Source: an actinobacterium SCGC AAA027-J17 (GTDB lineage: Bacteria; Actinomycetota; Actinomycetes; Nanopelagicales; Nanopelagicaceae). From it: a DNA stretch of 39,322 nucleotides. The stretch covers positions 1-39,322 of the forward strand of contig KB912813.1 of the NCBI GenBank assembly GCA_000383815.1. The letters are read 5' to 3'. Made by a program: the position numbers and the translations under genes. Under the pieces are notes generated by a model that was not told where the DNA came from, ran no database searches, and saw only the letters and a list, made by a program, of their open reading frames with translations. Each line of letters opens with the position of its first letter. The stretch's first letter is position 1. This document shows, piece after piece, positions 19,039-29,192 of this stretch.

Positions 19039-20142
19039 TTACTTGCTCACCTCAGAGGCTGCCAATTGACCACATGCCCCATCTATCTCACGACCTCTGG
19101 TATCTCGAACCGTTACCGGCACTCCATACCCCTCTAAGGTTTCAACAAAGGCTCGCTCATCATCTGGCCGAGATGCTGTCCACTTTGATCCTGGAGTTGG
19201 ATTTAATGGAATCAAATTAACATGAGCGTTTTTATTTTTTAACAATCGACCTAATAGATCAGCTCGCCATGCCTGATCATTGATATCTCTAATTAAGGCG
19301 TACTCAATTGAGTACCTTCGACCAGTTTTCGCTTCATACTTATCAGCAGCTTGCAATACCTCTTTTACTTTCCATCTTTGATTAACTGGCACCAGGGTAT
19401 CTCGCAGCTCATCATCTGGTGTGTGAAGTGAGATGGCAAGAGTTACAGGAATATCCTCTTCAATTAATTTTTCAATCCCAGTAACCAAGCCAACGGTAGA
19501 AAGTGTTACCGATCTTGCTCCAATACCTAAGCCATCTGGTTGTGGATTTGTAATATTCCTAATTGATTGCATCACCGCTTTGTAATTAGCCATCGGCTCA
19601 CCCATGCCCATAAAAACCACATTTGATAATCGAGTAGGCCCTCCTGGTAACTCACCTAAATCACAGGCACGAGCGGCCATTACAACCTGCGCAGTTATCT
19701 CACCCGCCGTTAGATTCCTAGTTAATCCTGCTTGGCCAGTTGCGCAAAATGGACATTGCATTCCACAACCTGCTTGGGATGAAATGCAGACAGTTGTGCG
19801 ATCTGTGTAACCCATCAACACTGACTCCACTAAGACGCCATCATGTAAGCGCCAAAGATCTTTTCTAGTCCGACCACCATCGCAGGTAACTGAGCGAACT
19901 AAGGTAAGCAACTTGGGAAGAAAGGCCTCTCCTATTGTGGTGCGAAGCTCCTTTGGAATATCGGTAAAGCTTTCAACATCATCATTGTGATGGGTAAAAA
20001 AATGAACCGCTAATTGATTTGCTCTAAAGGCAGGAAGGCCCAACTCCACCGCCCGTTCTCTCCGCTCTGCCAGATTTAAATCTGCAAGATGAATTGGCGT
20101 CTTCTTTTTAACTGCCGGAGCTTCAAATACTAAATCAGCCAT
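19039..20142 (-). CDS. rlmN: 23S rRNA (adenine2503-C2)-methyltransferase RlmN
   Basis: Radical SAM motif [51 protein letters not shown]. Confidence 0.96.
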   Translation of the reverse strand: MADLVFEAPAVKKKTPIHLADLNLAERRERAVELGLPAFRANQLAVHFFTHHNDDVESFTDIPKELRTTIGEAFLPKLLTLVRSVTCDGGRTRKDLWRLHDGVLVESVLMGYTDRTTVCISSQAGCGMQCPFCATGQAGLTRNLTAGEITAQVVMAARACDLGELPGGPTRLSNVVFMGMGEPMANYKAVMQSIRNITNPQPDGLGIGARSVTLSTVGLVTGIEKLIEEDIPVTLAISLHTPDDELRDTLVPVNQRWKVKEVLQAADKYEAKTGRRYSIEYALIRDINDQAWRADLLGRLLKNKNAHVNLIPLNPTPGSKWTASRPDDERAFVETLEGYGVPVTVRDTRGREIDGACGQLAASEVSK

Positions 20143-20991
20143 CTATAAGTACCGATTGATTAACTCAATAGCAAACCAGACTGCAGGTGCTGTGAAAAGG
20201 GCTGAATCTAATCGATCCATAATTCCGCCATGGCCCGGCAGTAAATTAGACATATCTTTTATAGCTAAATCTCGCTTAATTGCAGATTCAATCAAATCAC
20301 CACAGGTTGCAGTAACAACTGTCATTACGCCAATTAAAGCACCGACATACCAAGCGGTTTCAAAGAGGTAATGAAATATTGCCGAGCCACCAATTACTGC
20401 AGCAATTGCACCACCAATTAACCCCTCCCAACTCTTCTTTGGGCTAATGCTGGGCGCAATCTTGTGTTTACCAATTAATACTCCTGCTATATATGCAAAG
20501 GTGTCATTACAGGCAATTAATGCCACTAAAGCAAAGATTCGCGTGGCCCCATCTGGATGATTTGCCAGCAATAAAATAAAGCCACCTAAAACGGCCAAAT
20601 AAAAGGTGATAAATACAGCTGAGGTTGATCGCTTAATAAAATCTTTTTGAGAGATAACAAGTAAGGTAAACATCAAAATTGGAATCATAAGCCCTGCAGA
20701 AACAGCCAACCCTTGGGTATTGCCATTCCAGGTTGCCACCAATAAAACTGTGGCAGCAATCATCAAGACATAATCAGGTAGATCAATTCCGCCCTTGCCA
20801 TAGGCAGCGGTAATCTCTCGAATTCCGATCATGATTACAATCCAAATAAAACCAAAAAACAACAGGGGTTGGGTGTTTATGGTGCCAAAGATTAATCCCA
20901 ATAGCAGCAATGAGACTGCAATTGATGGAAGTAATTTGCGACCTGCTTTTTTATTTATCGCATCATTAATTGCGTGCAGGTCTGCCATCAT
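20143..20991 (-). CDS. cdsA: Phosphatidate cytidylyltransferase CdsA
   Basis: Multi-TM protein with SPKKSWEGLIGG and CGDLIESAIKRDLAIKDMSNLLPGHGGIMDRLDS. Confidence 0.95.
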   Translation of the reverse strand: MMADLHAINDAINKKAGRKLLPSIAVSLLLLGLIFGTINTQPLLFFGFIWIVIMIGIREITAAYGKGGIDLPDYVLMIAATVLLVATWNGNTQGLAVSAGLMIPILMFTLLVISQKDFIKRSTSAVFITFYLAVLGGFILLLANHPDGATRIFALVALIACNDTFAYIAGVLIGKHKIAPSISPKKSWEGLIGGAIAAVIGGSAIFHYLFETAWYVGALIGVMTVVTATCGDLIESAIKRDLAIKDMSNLLPGHGGIMDRLDSALFTAPAVWFAIELINRYL

Positions 20992-21554
20992 TAGACCTCC
21001 AGCAACTCAGTTTCTTTATGTTTTAGTAAATCATCAATTTTTGCGGTGTGCTCGCCCGTAATCTTTTCTAACTCTTTTTCAGCTCTAGCTAAATCATCTT
21101 TGCCAACCTTGCCATCTTTTTCTAACTTCTCCATCGCCTCTTTGGCACTTCGCCTAATTGCACGAATTGAAACCTTTGAGTCCTCCGCCTTGCCCTTTGC
21201 CACCTTAATAAACTCTTTGCGTCGCTCTTCAGTTAGTTGCGGAAAGTTAACTCGAATTACTGTGCCATCAGAGCCTGGATTAACACCTAGATCTGAATCT
21301 CTAATTGCTTTTTCAATTGCAGCCATCGCACCCTTGTCATAAGGAGTAATCAGAGCAAGACGTGCCTCTGGAACTTGAACTGTGGCAAGTTGGGATAGCG
21401 GTGTGCCAGTTCCGTAGTAATCAACCATCAACTTAGCAAACATCGCAGGGTGAGCCCGGCCAGTTCTAATGGTGGCAAAATCCTCTTTGGCAACATCAAT
21501 TGCCTTATTCATCTTGGTATTGCACTCAGCTAATGAGGTGTTTAAATCTGACAT
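20991..21554 (-). CDS. frr: Ribosome recycling factor
   Basis: MNKAIDVAKEDFATIRTGRAHPAMFAKLMVDYYGTGTPLSQLATVQVPEAR; AAAGGAG upstream. Confidence 0.97.
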   Translation of the reverse strand: MSDLNTSLAECNTKMNKAIDVAKEDFATIRTGRAHPAMFAKLMVDYYGTGTPLSQLATVQVPEARLALITPYDKGAMAAIEKAIRDSDLGVNPGSDGTVIRVNFPQLTEERRKEFIKVAKGKAEDSKVSIRAIRRSAKEAMEKLEKDGKVGKDDLARAEKELEKITGEHTAKIDDLLKHKETELLEV

Positions 21555-21616
21555 ATTCCCAACTCCTTTAATTAATCCAACTCTACTAGCAAATTACAAT
21601 TGATTAGAAATAGGGC

Positions 21617-22333
21617 TTAAGAAACTAGAGTGCCAACACTTTCACCAGAGACCGCCCGCTTGATATTGCCCTTATTTTTCAAATCAAAGATCACGATCGG
21701 CAGTTTATTCTCACGGCAAAGTGCAAAGGCGGCCGCATCAGCCACCGCAAGTGACTTACTTAAAACCTCATCGTAGGAGATCACTTCATACTTAGTTGCA
21801 CTCTTATCCTTACGTGGGTCCGCAGAATAAACTCCATCTACACCACTTTTTGCAAGCAGTAACGCATCCACACCAATTTCAAGTGCGCGCTGGGCAGCAA
21901 CTGTGTCGGTGGTAAAAAATGGCATACCAGCACCTGCACCAAAAATTACAACTCTTCCCTTTTCTAAATGTCTAATGGCACGACGTGGTACATAAGGCTC
22001 AGCTACCTGACCCATTGTGATTGCAGTTTGTACGCGGGTTTCAATTCCCTCTTTTTCTAGAAAATCTTGAAGAGCAAGACAATTCATTACTGTGCCAAGC
22101 ATTCCCATGTAATCAGCACGTGCTCTATCCATGCCACGTTGTTGAAGCTCAGCACCTCTAAAGTAATTTCCGCCGCCTACGACGATGGCGATTTCTGTTT
22201 TGCCTCTGACAACCTCTGCAATTTGATTTGCTACATCATGGACTACATCAGGATCAACACCGATGCCTTTTTCCCCACCAAAGACCTCACCAGATAATTT
22301 AAGGAGCACTCGTTTATAACCCTTACGTGGCAT
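21617..22333 (-). CDS. pyrH: UMP kinase PyrH
   Basis: [55 protein letters not shown]. Confidence 0.97.
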   Translation of the reverse strand: MPRKGYKRVLLKLSGEVFGGEKGIGVDPDVVHDVANQIAEVVRGKTEIAIVVGGGNYFRGAELQQRGMDRARADYMGMLGTVMNCLALQDFLEKEGIETRVQTAITMGQVAEPYVPRRAIRHLEKGRVVIFGAGAGMPFFTTDTVAAQRALEIGVDALLLAKSGVDGVYSADPRKDKSATKYEVISYDEVLSKSLAVADAAAFALCRENKLPIVIFDLKNKGNIKRAVSGESVGTLVS

Positions 22334-22366
22334 GAGCGCTCCTTTAATTAATTTATTATCGTTAGT

Positions 22367-23203
22367 TTACTGACCTACGCGGAACCTATTGAAGGCTGAC
22401 ACGGCGGTCTTTGCCTCATCCAGAATTTGTTGCACCGTCTTTTTTGCATCCTTTGCAAATGCCTGCTCAAGCAGAGATACCTCTTTCACAAAGCCAGTAA
22501 CCCGCCCTTCCACAATCTTGGCGATTGAGCCTTCAGGCTTTCCTTCAGCCCGTGCGGCCTCCTCTGCCAATCTGCGCTCTTTAGCAATCTCATCTGCTGG
22601 TACTTGATCTCGGCTAACAAAAAGTGGTGCGAAGGCAGCAATATGTTGGGCAATATCCTTGCCAACATTTTCTGCTGCACTCTTTAATTGAACCAATACG
22701 CCAACTTGTGGTGGTAGATCAGGTGAAGTTTTGTGCAGGTAAAGTGAGACTGGTGAACCAGTTAAAACAGAGATTCGCTTAATCTCAATCTTCTCCCCCA
22801 ACATCGCATTACCTTCATCAATTACCTCTTGCACAGTTTTACCTGATGCTAGCTTTGAAGATAAAAACTTATCTAACTCACCAATTTTTGAGGCGGCTAG
22901 ATGATTTAAAAGCTCATCAGCTAAAACTTGAAACTTATCTCCCTTTGCAACGAAATCAGTCTCGCAATTTAACTCAAGCATTACTCCAAGGTCACCTTCA
23001 GCTTTTGCAGTAACCAGCCCATTTGAGGTGGCACGGCCTTCTCGCTTGGTAACACCCTTTTGGCCTTTAACACGGATGATCTCTACCGCTTTTTGGTAAT
23101 CACCATCTGCTTCATCTAATGCTTTTTTGCAATCAAGCATTCCGGCAGCGGTCTGCTCCCGTAATCTCTTAACATCCTCTGCTGTGTATGCCAACTTATG
23201 CAC
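22367..23203 (-). CDS. tsf: Elongation factor Ts (start may be GTG at 23203 or TTG just downstream of the rpsB stop)
   Basis: [72 protein letters not shown]. Confidence 0.96.
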   Translation of the reverse strand: MHKLAYTAEDVKRLREQTAAGMLDCKKALDEADGDYQKAVEIIRVKGQKGVTKREGRATSNGLVTAKAEGDLGVMLELNCETDFVAKGDKFQVLADELLNHLAASKIGELDKFLSSKLASGKTVQEVIDEGNAMLGEKIEIKRISVLTGSPVSLYLHKTSPDLPPQVGVLVQLKSAAENVGKDIAQHIAAFAPLFVSRDQVPADEIAKERRLAEEAARAEGKPEGSIAKIVEGRVTGFVKEVSLLEQAFAKDAKKTVQQILDEAKTAVSAFNRFRVGQ

Positions 23204-24011
23204 CTTTGTTTTCAGTTGGCTCTTTGATTAGATCTTTTTCCCAATCAGCAAGAGGTTGTTCAGCAGTTTTCTCAGCAGCAGCGGCTGCTTCAGCAGCTGC
23301 CTTATCAGCAATCTTTGCCGCATTAGCAGATCTGATTTGAAGACCAGCAACAATTGCATCGGTCATAACTCGAGTTAAAAGCGCGATAGATCTAATTGCA
23401 TCATCATTGCCAGGAATCTTAAAATCAACCTCATCTGGATCACAGTTTGTATCCAAGATTGCAATAACTGGAATACCAAGTTTCTTCGCCTCAGCAACAG
23501 CTAAGTGCTCCTTCTTAGTATCTACAACCCAAATTGCTGCTGGCAGCTTGGTCATATTACGAATTCCATCAAGGTTCTTATTCAACTTCTCGCGCTCACG
23601 GCGAAGAACAAGTAACTCTTTTTTGGTTAGCAGTTGGTCATTTGCACTCTCCAGCGCCTCTAACTCTTTTAATCTAAGCACGCGCTTATAAACAGTTGGG
23701 AAGTTGGTAAGCATTCCGCCTAGCCATCTCTCTGTTACATAAGGCATACCAACTCTGGCAGATTGCTGCTTGATTGGCTCATGTGCTTGCTTTTTGGTGC
23801 CAACGAAAAGTACGTGGCCACCCTTTGCAACTGCATCTTTAATAAACTCATAAGCGGCATCAATTAGCGCTAATGATTGTTGGATATCGATGATGTAGAT
23901 GCCATTGCGCTCAGTGAAGATATAGCGCTTCATCTTTGGATTCCATCGACGAGTCTGATGTCCAAAGTGAACACCGCTGTCGAGAAGCTCTCGCATTGTT
24001 ACAACTGCCAT
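23196..24011 (-). CDS. rpsB: 30S ribosomal protein S2
   Basis: [81 protein letters not shown]. Confidence 0.98.
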   Translation of the reverse strand: MAVVTMRELLDSGVHFGHQTRRWNPKMKRYIFTERNGIYIIDIQQSLALIDAAYEFIKDAVAKGGHVLFVGTKKQAHEPIKQQSARVGMPYVTERWLGGMLTNFPTVYKRVLRLKELEALESANDQLLTKKELLVLRREREKLNKNLDGIRNMTKLPAAIWVVDTKKEHLAVAEAKKLGIPVIAILDTNCDPDEVDFKIPGNDDAIRSIALLTRVMTDAIVAGLQIRSANAAKIADKAAAEAAAAAEKTAEQPLADWEKDLIKEPTENKGA

Positions 24012-24020
24012 TTAGGCACA

Positions 24021-24146
24021 CTCCTTTTTTCACTCTTTATTTACCCACGGTAAAGAAAGAGCACTCGGTTTGTGATCTAGCAATTTGCTAAATCCCTAGC
24101 ATCTTCGAACCGAGTAGTTATTGCTAACTACACCGAACAGGTTCTT
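24021..24146 (-). promoter_or_regulatory. Structured 5' leader of rpsB (candidate ribosomal-protein leader RNA)
   Basis: Consecutive inverted repeats in the 5'UTR: GTAGTTA-GCAA-TAACTAC (24114-24131), ACTCGGTT...AACCGAGT (24063-24115), TAGCAA-a-TTGCTA (24078-24090), CTCTTTcTTTACC-gtg-GGTAAAtAAAGAG (24033-24061), then an AAAGGAG SD. Confidence 0.6.
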
Positions 24147-24275
24147 AAGCTCTTAATTAGTAATCAATTAATCACTTTAAGATGCGTGAAGTCACAAAAC
24201 TTTTTAAGGTCTTGTGCTGAGGCAAATCCTACCTGAGCTTTTCACCTTGAAAATCCACAATCTCATCCCCCAGCT

Positions 24276-24458
24276 ATGCGCAAAGGTGGTGGGGTAATCC
24301 AAAATCAGGGCATGAGAGCTGCTGTAGTAATTACCGCCCTAGTGGTGGGGATGGTCTTTGGGATCGGCTTTGATGATTATAAAAGTATAAATTGCGAGTT
24401 AAGTTTTAGTAGCTACTGCCAAGGCCCATTAGATTCAAAGATTCGCCGCAGCTTTTAA
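24276..24458 (+). CDS. Hypothetical small single-TM protein
   Basis: ATG ORF with one hydrophobic segment (MRAAVVITALVVGMVFGIGF); occupies an otherwise non-coding gap; 3' end overlaps the convergent methyltransferase gene by 24 bp. Internal ATG at 24312 is an alternative start. Confidence 0.35.
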   Translation: MRKGGGVIQNQGMRAAVVITALVVGMVFGIGFDDYKSINCELSFSSYCQGPLDSKIRRSF

Positions 24459-25604
24459 CTCATCCGCTAACAACTTTGCCAGATAAGGCTTTATTTGCCA
24501 CTGCTTTAGTAACTCTTCATATCTTGTTATCTCAATCTGAGAAGGCTTTGCTCCGGTAAAGACTGCTCTAATTAAAATATTACGAGCTGTGTGCTCACCA
24601 CCAATAAACTCCACAATATCTACCCGATACCCAAGTAGTTTTAAAATTTGAGCTCTAAGTGAATCAGTCATTAAATCAACTAGCCGCTCTTTAACCAAAC
24701 CATACTTAGTCAATAAGCCCCATGGCTCAGGTGAATCTTTAATCTGAGTTTGCAGCTCATGCATGCAACATGGGGCTGCCATTACTACCTTGGCTTTATT
24801 TTTAACCGCCCAGAAAAGTGCGTCATCTGTTGCAGTATCACAAGCATGAAGTGCGATCGCAATATCTACCCTTTGATCGGGGGTATCAGCTATTTTTGCC
24901 GCAATAAATTTGGCATCAACCTTTAACTTAGCTGCCACCTTTTCATTGTGCTCCTTTGAATCTACTCGCTCATCTACTCCTAGGATTGAAACCTTTTGGT
25001 ACTTATCCTTTAAAAACTCTTGAACGGCAAAGGTTAAGTAGGCATGACCACAACCTAAATCAACTACCGATACCTCATCCTGCTTATTTAACTCTGGATC
25101 CAATGTTTGGCTAATTAATCTTAAAAACTCATCCACCTGCTTGTACTTATCCATTTTGCTGGGCTTAATCCGCCCCAAAATGTCAGATAGTTCAAGTGCT
25201 TTAAATACCTGATTGTTCTCCGGCAACATTCTCATCTTTTGGCGATCATGGGAAAGATCCCGAGTTAAATTCACCTTACTTATTGCAACTAGCGCCTCAT
25301 CTTTTTTAGAGATCCTCACCTGATAGGACTCATCTTGAGTATCTACTAATAGATTGGCGTAACCACTTTCAAACAATTGAGTAAAGTTAAAATCAGCTGC
25401 CACATTCTTAGTTATATCTTTCTTGCCATCACTTGAGATCACCTGCCACTTAATCTCATCCTTTATCAAAACCTGTCTGATATCAATCCGCTCATACTCA
25501 GTTTGCATATTTCGGCGTCGGCCAGAAAGAACCGCCCTTACAAAACTATCTGCTCTTATTCGTTTATCTAATTCAATAAAGGCAGAGGGTAATTCAATCT
25601 TCAC
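24435..25604 (-). CDS. Class I SAM-dependent methyltransferase, Methyltransf_32-like
   Basis: SVVDLGCGHAYLTFAVQEFL (SAM motif I), IALHACDTATDDALFWAV, MAAPCCMHEL. Confidence 0.8.
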   Translation of the reverse strand: MKIELPSAFIELDKRIRADSFVRAVLSGRRRNMQTEYERIDIRQVLIKDEIKWQVISSDGKKDITKNVAADFNFTQLFESGYANLLVDTQDESYQVRISKKDEALVAISKVNLTRDLSHDRQKMRMLPENNQVFKALELSDILGRIKPSKMDKYKQVDEFLRLISQTLDPELNKQDEVSVVDLGCGHAYLTFAVQEFLKDKYQKVSILGVDERVDSKEHNEKVAAKLKVDAKFIAAKIADTPDQRVDIAIALHACDTATDDALFWAVKNKAKVVMAAPCCMHELQTQIKDSPEPWGLLTKYGLVKERLVDLMTDSLRAQILKLLGYRVDIVEFIGGEHTARNILIRAVFTGAKPSQIEITRYEELLKQWQIKPYLAKLLADELKAAANL

Positions 25605-25607
25605 AAA

Positions 25608-26507
25608 CTACGCCCTTGGGTGTGCTTGCTTGTAAGCAGTTTGTAAACGCTCTGGGGAAACATGGGTGTAGATCTGGGTGGTAGATAAAGATGCATGTCC
25701 AAGAATTTCTTGCACAGTTCGCAAATCTGCTCCACCTTCAAGTAAGTGTGTGGCAGCAGAGTGGCGAAGTCCATGTGGTCCCATCTTGGCACCAACTGCC
25801 TTCATCGACTCATATACAACCTCGCGCACCGTTCGTTGATCAATTCGCTTGCCACGAGAACCTAAAAACAAAGCATCAGCTGATGAAGTTTTAACAAACT
25901 CACCTCTGCCATTTTTTAAGTAATTATCAATCGCACGAAGTGCCGGCAATCCCAATGGCACAACCCGCTGCTTATCCCCTTTACCAATTACATTTAAGGT
26001 ATTTCTTGATCGATCAACATCGATCAGATTTAATCCACAAAGCTCAGAGACTCGAATTCCAGATCCATACAAAACCTCAACCAATGCTAGATCTCGAAGA
26101 TTTGTCGCCGTTGGCTCTTCAACTGACTTTACCTCCAAGGATTTTAAAACAGTTGCCGCCTCATCAACATTTAAAATCTCAGGCAATACCCGTTGTGGTT
26201 TTGGAATTGCCAGATTTGCTCCCAAATCTGAGGTCAACCAGCCATTAGCTGCTGCCCAATTTGTGAAGGCTCTAATTGAAACAATTCGCCTAGTCAAAGT
26301 AGCTCTTGCAACACCTGTGCTTTGCAGATTGGCAAGCCATGATCTGACGTGTTCAATCTCTAATTGATTAAACTCAACAATTCCTAGTCTTTCCATATGT
26401 TTAAGAAAAGACTCTAGATCTGTGACATAACCTTTAATTGAGTTATCAGATAAATTTCTAACCAACGCCAAATGCTCTTCATACTGGGTGATCAGGGCGG
26501 CGGACAT
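25608..26507 (-). CDS. xerC: Tyrosine recombinase XerC-type
   Basis: Catalytic signatures LYGSGIRVSELCGL, GPHGLRHSAATHLLEGGADLRTVQEILGHASLSTTQIYTHV. Confidence 0.93.
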   Translation of the reverse strand: MSAALITQYEEHLALVRNLSDNSIKGYVTDLESFLKHMERLGIVEFNQLEIEHVRSWLANLQSTGVARATLTRRIVSIRAFTNWAAANGWLTSDLGANLAIPKPQRVLPEILNVDEAATVLKSLEVKSVEEPTATNLRDLALVEVLYGSGIRVSELCGLNLIDVDRSRNTLNVIGKGDKQRVVPLGLPALRAIDNYLKNGRGEFVKTSSADALFLGSRGKRIDQRTVREVVYESMKAVGAKMGPHGLRHSAATHLLEGGADLRTVQEILGHASLSTTQIYTHVSPERLQTAYKQAHPRA

Positions 26508-26517
26508 GAATAGCAGA

Positions 26518-28107
26518 TTACTCGGGTTTGCGCCCCTGCCTTAGTAAGCCATAGGTAACCGCGTCATCTAGTGCCATCGCTGAGGCTGCAATCACATTCT
26601 CATGCACGCCAATTGTGCTCCACTCGCCATTGCCATCACTGGTCTCAACCAAAACTCTAGTTATCGCACCGGTGCCAAGGCGACCTTCCAAAATACGAAC
26701 TTTGTAATCAGTTAACTCAAGCTTTGATAACTCTGGGTAAAACTTCTCTAAGCCGCTGCGAAGTGCGTTATCAATTGCATTAACTGGACCATTTCCAACA
26801 CCAGATGCTGATATTGATTCACCCTTTGCATTTATCTTTACCGTTGCCTTACTAGTTACTTTACCTGAATCATCCTGGTGAACTGTGGTTTGCCAATCTA
26901 GGATTGTGAAAAAGCTTGGCCGCTTTCCAAGCACCTCAGTGCGAAGTAGTAATTCAAAGGAAGCATCTGCTGCTTCAAAGGTGAAACCTTTTCCTTCTAA
27001 ATCTTTAACCTTCTCAACTACTCTGCCAATTAAATCCTTATCCCCACCTAAATCAATTCCTAACTCAACAGATTTCAACTCAATTGAAGCTCTTCCTGCC
27101 ATCTCAGAGACCAACATACGCATATCATTTCCAACAGACTCTGGTGTCTCATGTTGATACATCATTGGATCAACCTTGATTGCAGATGCATGCAGCCCTG
27201 CCTTGTGAGCAAAGGCAGAGGTACCAACATATGGCTGGCGAGCACTTGGCGCTACATTTGTAATCTCAGCTACTGCATGTGAGATACGAAATGCCTCTTG
27301 TAATTTGCCAGCAGGTAAAACAGTTTGTTCCTTTTTCAACTCTAAATTTGCAATGATATTTACTAGATCAGCATTTCCAGTTCGCTCACCATAGCCATTT
27401 AAGGTTCCCTGCACATGGGTAACTCCGGCAGAGATTGCAGCTAGTGAGTTAGCAACTGCGCACCCTGTGTCATTGTGGCAATGGATACCAAGACGAGCCT
27501 TTGAGGCGGTTAATACCTCATGGACAATATTTGATAATTGATCAGGCAACATTCCGCCATTCGTGTCACAAAGGGCCACAACGTCAGCGCCTGCTTCAAC
27601 TGCAGCTTTAACCACCTCAAGTGCGTAAGCCTTATTTGAAAGATAACCATCAAAGAAGTGCTCAGCATCTAAGAAAACTCTTTGTCCACCTGCCTTTAAA
27701 AACTTAATTGAATCGGTAATCATCGCAAGATTTTCATCAAGATGAGTTTTCAGTGCTAGATCAACATGGCGATCATGACTCTTTGCAACCAGAGTTACCA
27801 CCGGTGCTTTTGAATCTTGTAAAGCGCGAAGTAGTAGATCATCTGCCGCCTTTACTCCAGGACGTCTGGTCGCACCAAATGCCACAAAGGTTGCATTCTT
27901 AAGTTTTAACTCTGTTTGGGCTAATTTAAAAAACTCAGTGTCCTTAGGGTTAGCACCTGGCCAGCCACCTTCAATAAAGCCAACACCTAAATCATCAAGG
28001 TGGCGAGCAATAGTTAACTTATCGTGTACCGATAAATTTAAACCCTCTTGCTGGGCGCCATCACGAAGTGTGGTGTCATAGATATGAAATGAATCATTAA
28101 TTGGCAT
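26518..28107 (-). CDS. cimA: (R)-citramalate synthase
   Basis: IYDTTLRDGAQQEGLNLSVHDKLTIARHLDDLGVGFIEGGWPGANPKDTEFF; QGTLNGYGERTGNADLV; CimA/LeuA-type regulatory C-terminus. Confidence 0.93.
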   Translation of the reverse strand: MPINDSFHIYDTTLRDGAQQEGLNLSVHDKLTIARHLDDLGVGFIEGGWPGANPKDTEFFKLAQTELKLKNATFVAFGATRRPGVKAADDLLLRALQDSKAPVVTLVAKSHDRHVDLALKTHLDENLAMITDSIKFLKAGGQRVFLDAEHFFDGYLSNKAYALEVVKAAVEAGADVVALCDTNGGMLPDQLSNIVHEVLTASKARLGIHCHNDTGCAVANSLAAISAGVTHVQGTLNGYGERTGNADLVNIIANLELKKEQTVLPAGKLQEAFRISHAVAEITNVAPSARQPYVGTSAFAHKAGLHASAIKVDPMMYQHETPESVGNDMRMLVSEMAGRASIELKSVELGIDLGGDKDLIGRVVEKVKDLEGKGFTFEAADASFELLLRTEVLGKRPSFFTILDWQTTVHQDDSGKVTSKATVKINAKGESISASGVGNGPVNAIDNALRSGLEKFYPELSKLELTDYKVRILEGRLGTGAITRVLVETSDGNGEWSTIGVHENVIAASAMALDDAVTYGLLRQGRKPE

Positions 28108-29192
28108 TAGATAACCCGTTTATTCCAACCATGTTTATCTTCAGCTGTGCCATGCTGAATTGCAAGCAGGGCTGCTCTAATTTGATTTGTGATTGGACCT
28201 GGTTGGCCATCACCTGTTTGCCAGGTGCCGTGAATGCTCTTTGCAACACCAACAGCTGAAACTACTGCAGCAGTTCCACAGGCAAATATCTCAGTTATTT
28301 CTCCTGATTCAACACCATCTCGCCAATCATCAATTGAGATCATCGCCTCTTCAGTCTTATATCCAAGATCTTTTGCCAGGGTTAATATTGAATCGCGGGT
28401 AATTCCTGGAAGTAATGTGCCAGTTAACTTTGGTGTAATTATCTTGGCATCTTTTCCACTTCCCTTAATGAAGTAGAGATTCATGCCGCCCATCTCTTCT
28501 ACCCACTTGCGCTCAACTGCATCAATGTAGGCAACCTGATCACAACCTTCTTTTGCTGCTTGTTTTTGTGCAAGAAGGGATGCTGCGTAATTTCCACCGC
28601 ACTTTGCCTCACCTGTGCCACCGAGCGCTGCTCTTACATACTCAGTTGAGATCCATACGGTTACAGCTTTTGCAGAGTTAAAGTAGGCAGCAGCAGGGGT
28701 AGCAATCAAAATATATGTTGCATGATTTGATGGCCGCACCCCTAAGCCAACCTCAGTTGCGATCATAAATGGGCGGATATATAAAGATTCACCTATCTTT
28801 TTTGGCACCCAACCAGCATCTGCCTTTACCAACTCCTCAACAGTTTTAACAAAGAAATCAATTGGCATTTCAGGCAGTGCAATTCGAGCAGCAGATTTTG
28901 CAAAACGTTTTGCATTTGCATCTGGCCTAAATAGGGAAACTCCACCATCTGGTTGTGAGTAAGCCTTCATGCCTTCAAAGATCTCTTGGCCATAATGAAA
29001 AACCATTGCTGCAGGATCTAATGTAATTGGGCCATATGGTTGTAATTTGGCATCTGCCCAACCTGTTGCCTCACTCCACTGCGCAATCACCATATTGTCG
29101 GTGTAGTACTTACCAAAACCAGGCTCATCAACTCGCTTTGCTCGCTCAGAGGCAGGAACTGGATTTGTATTTGGATTACTAATTACCTTCAT
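28107..29192 (-). CDS. ilvE: Branched-chain amino acid aminotransferase
   Basis: [75 protein letters not shown]. Confidence 0.96.
   Translation of the reverse strand: MKVISNPNTNPVPASERAKRVDEPGFGKYYTDNMVIAQWSEATGWADAKLQPYGPITLDPAAMVFHYGQEIFEGMKAYSQPDGGVSLFRPDANAKRFAKSAARIALPEMPIDFFVKTVEELVKADAGWVPKKIGESLYIRPFMIATEVGLGVRPSNHATYILIATPAAAYFNSAKAVTVWISTEYVRAALGGTGEAKCGGNYAASLLAQKQAAKEGCDQVAYIDAVERKWVEEMGGMNLYFIKGSGKDAKIITPKLTGTLLPGITRDSILTLAKDLGYKTEEAMISIDDWRDGVESGEITEIFACGTAAVVSAVGVAKSIHGTWQTGDGQPGPITNQIRAALLAIQHGTAEDKHGWNKRVI

Noticed and set aside
25608-26507. XerC as a phage or integron integrase
   Set aside because: Context beside rpsB and amino acid genes, standard XerC motifs and absence of att sites, cassettes or phage genes indicate the housekeeping recombinase.
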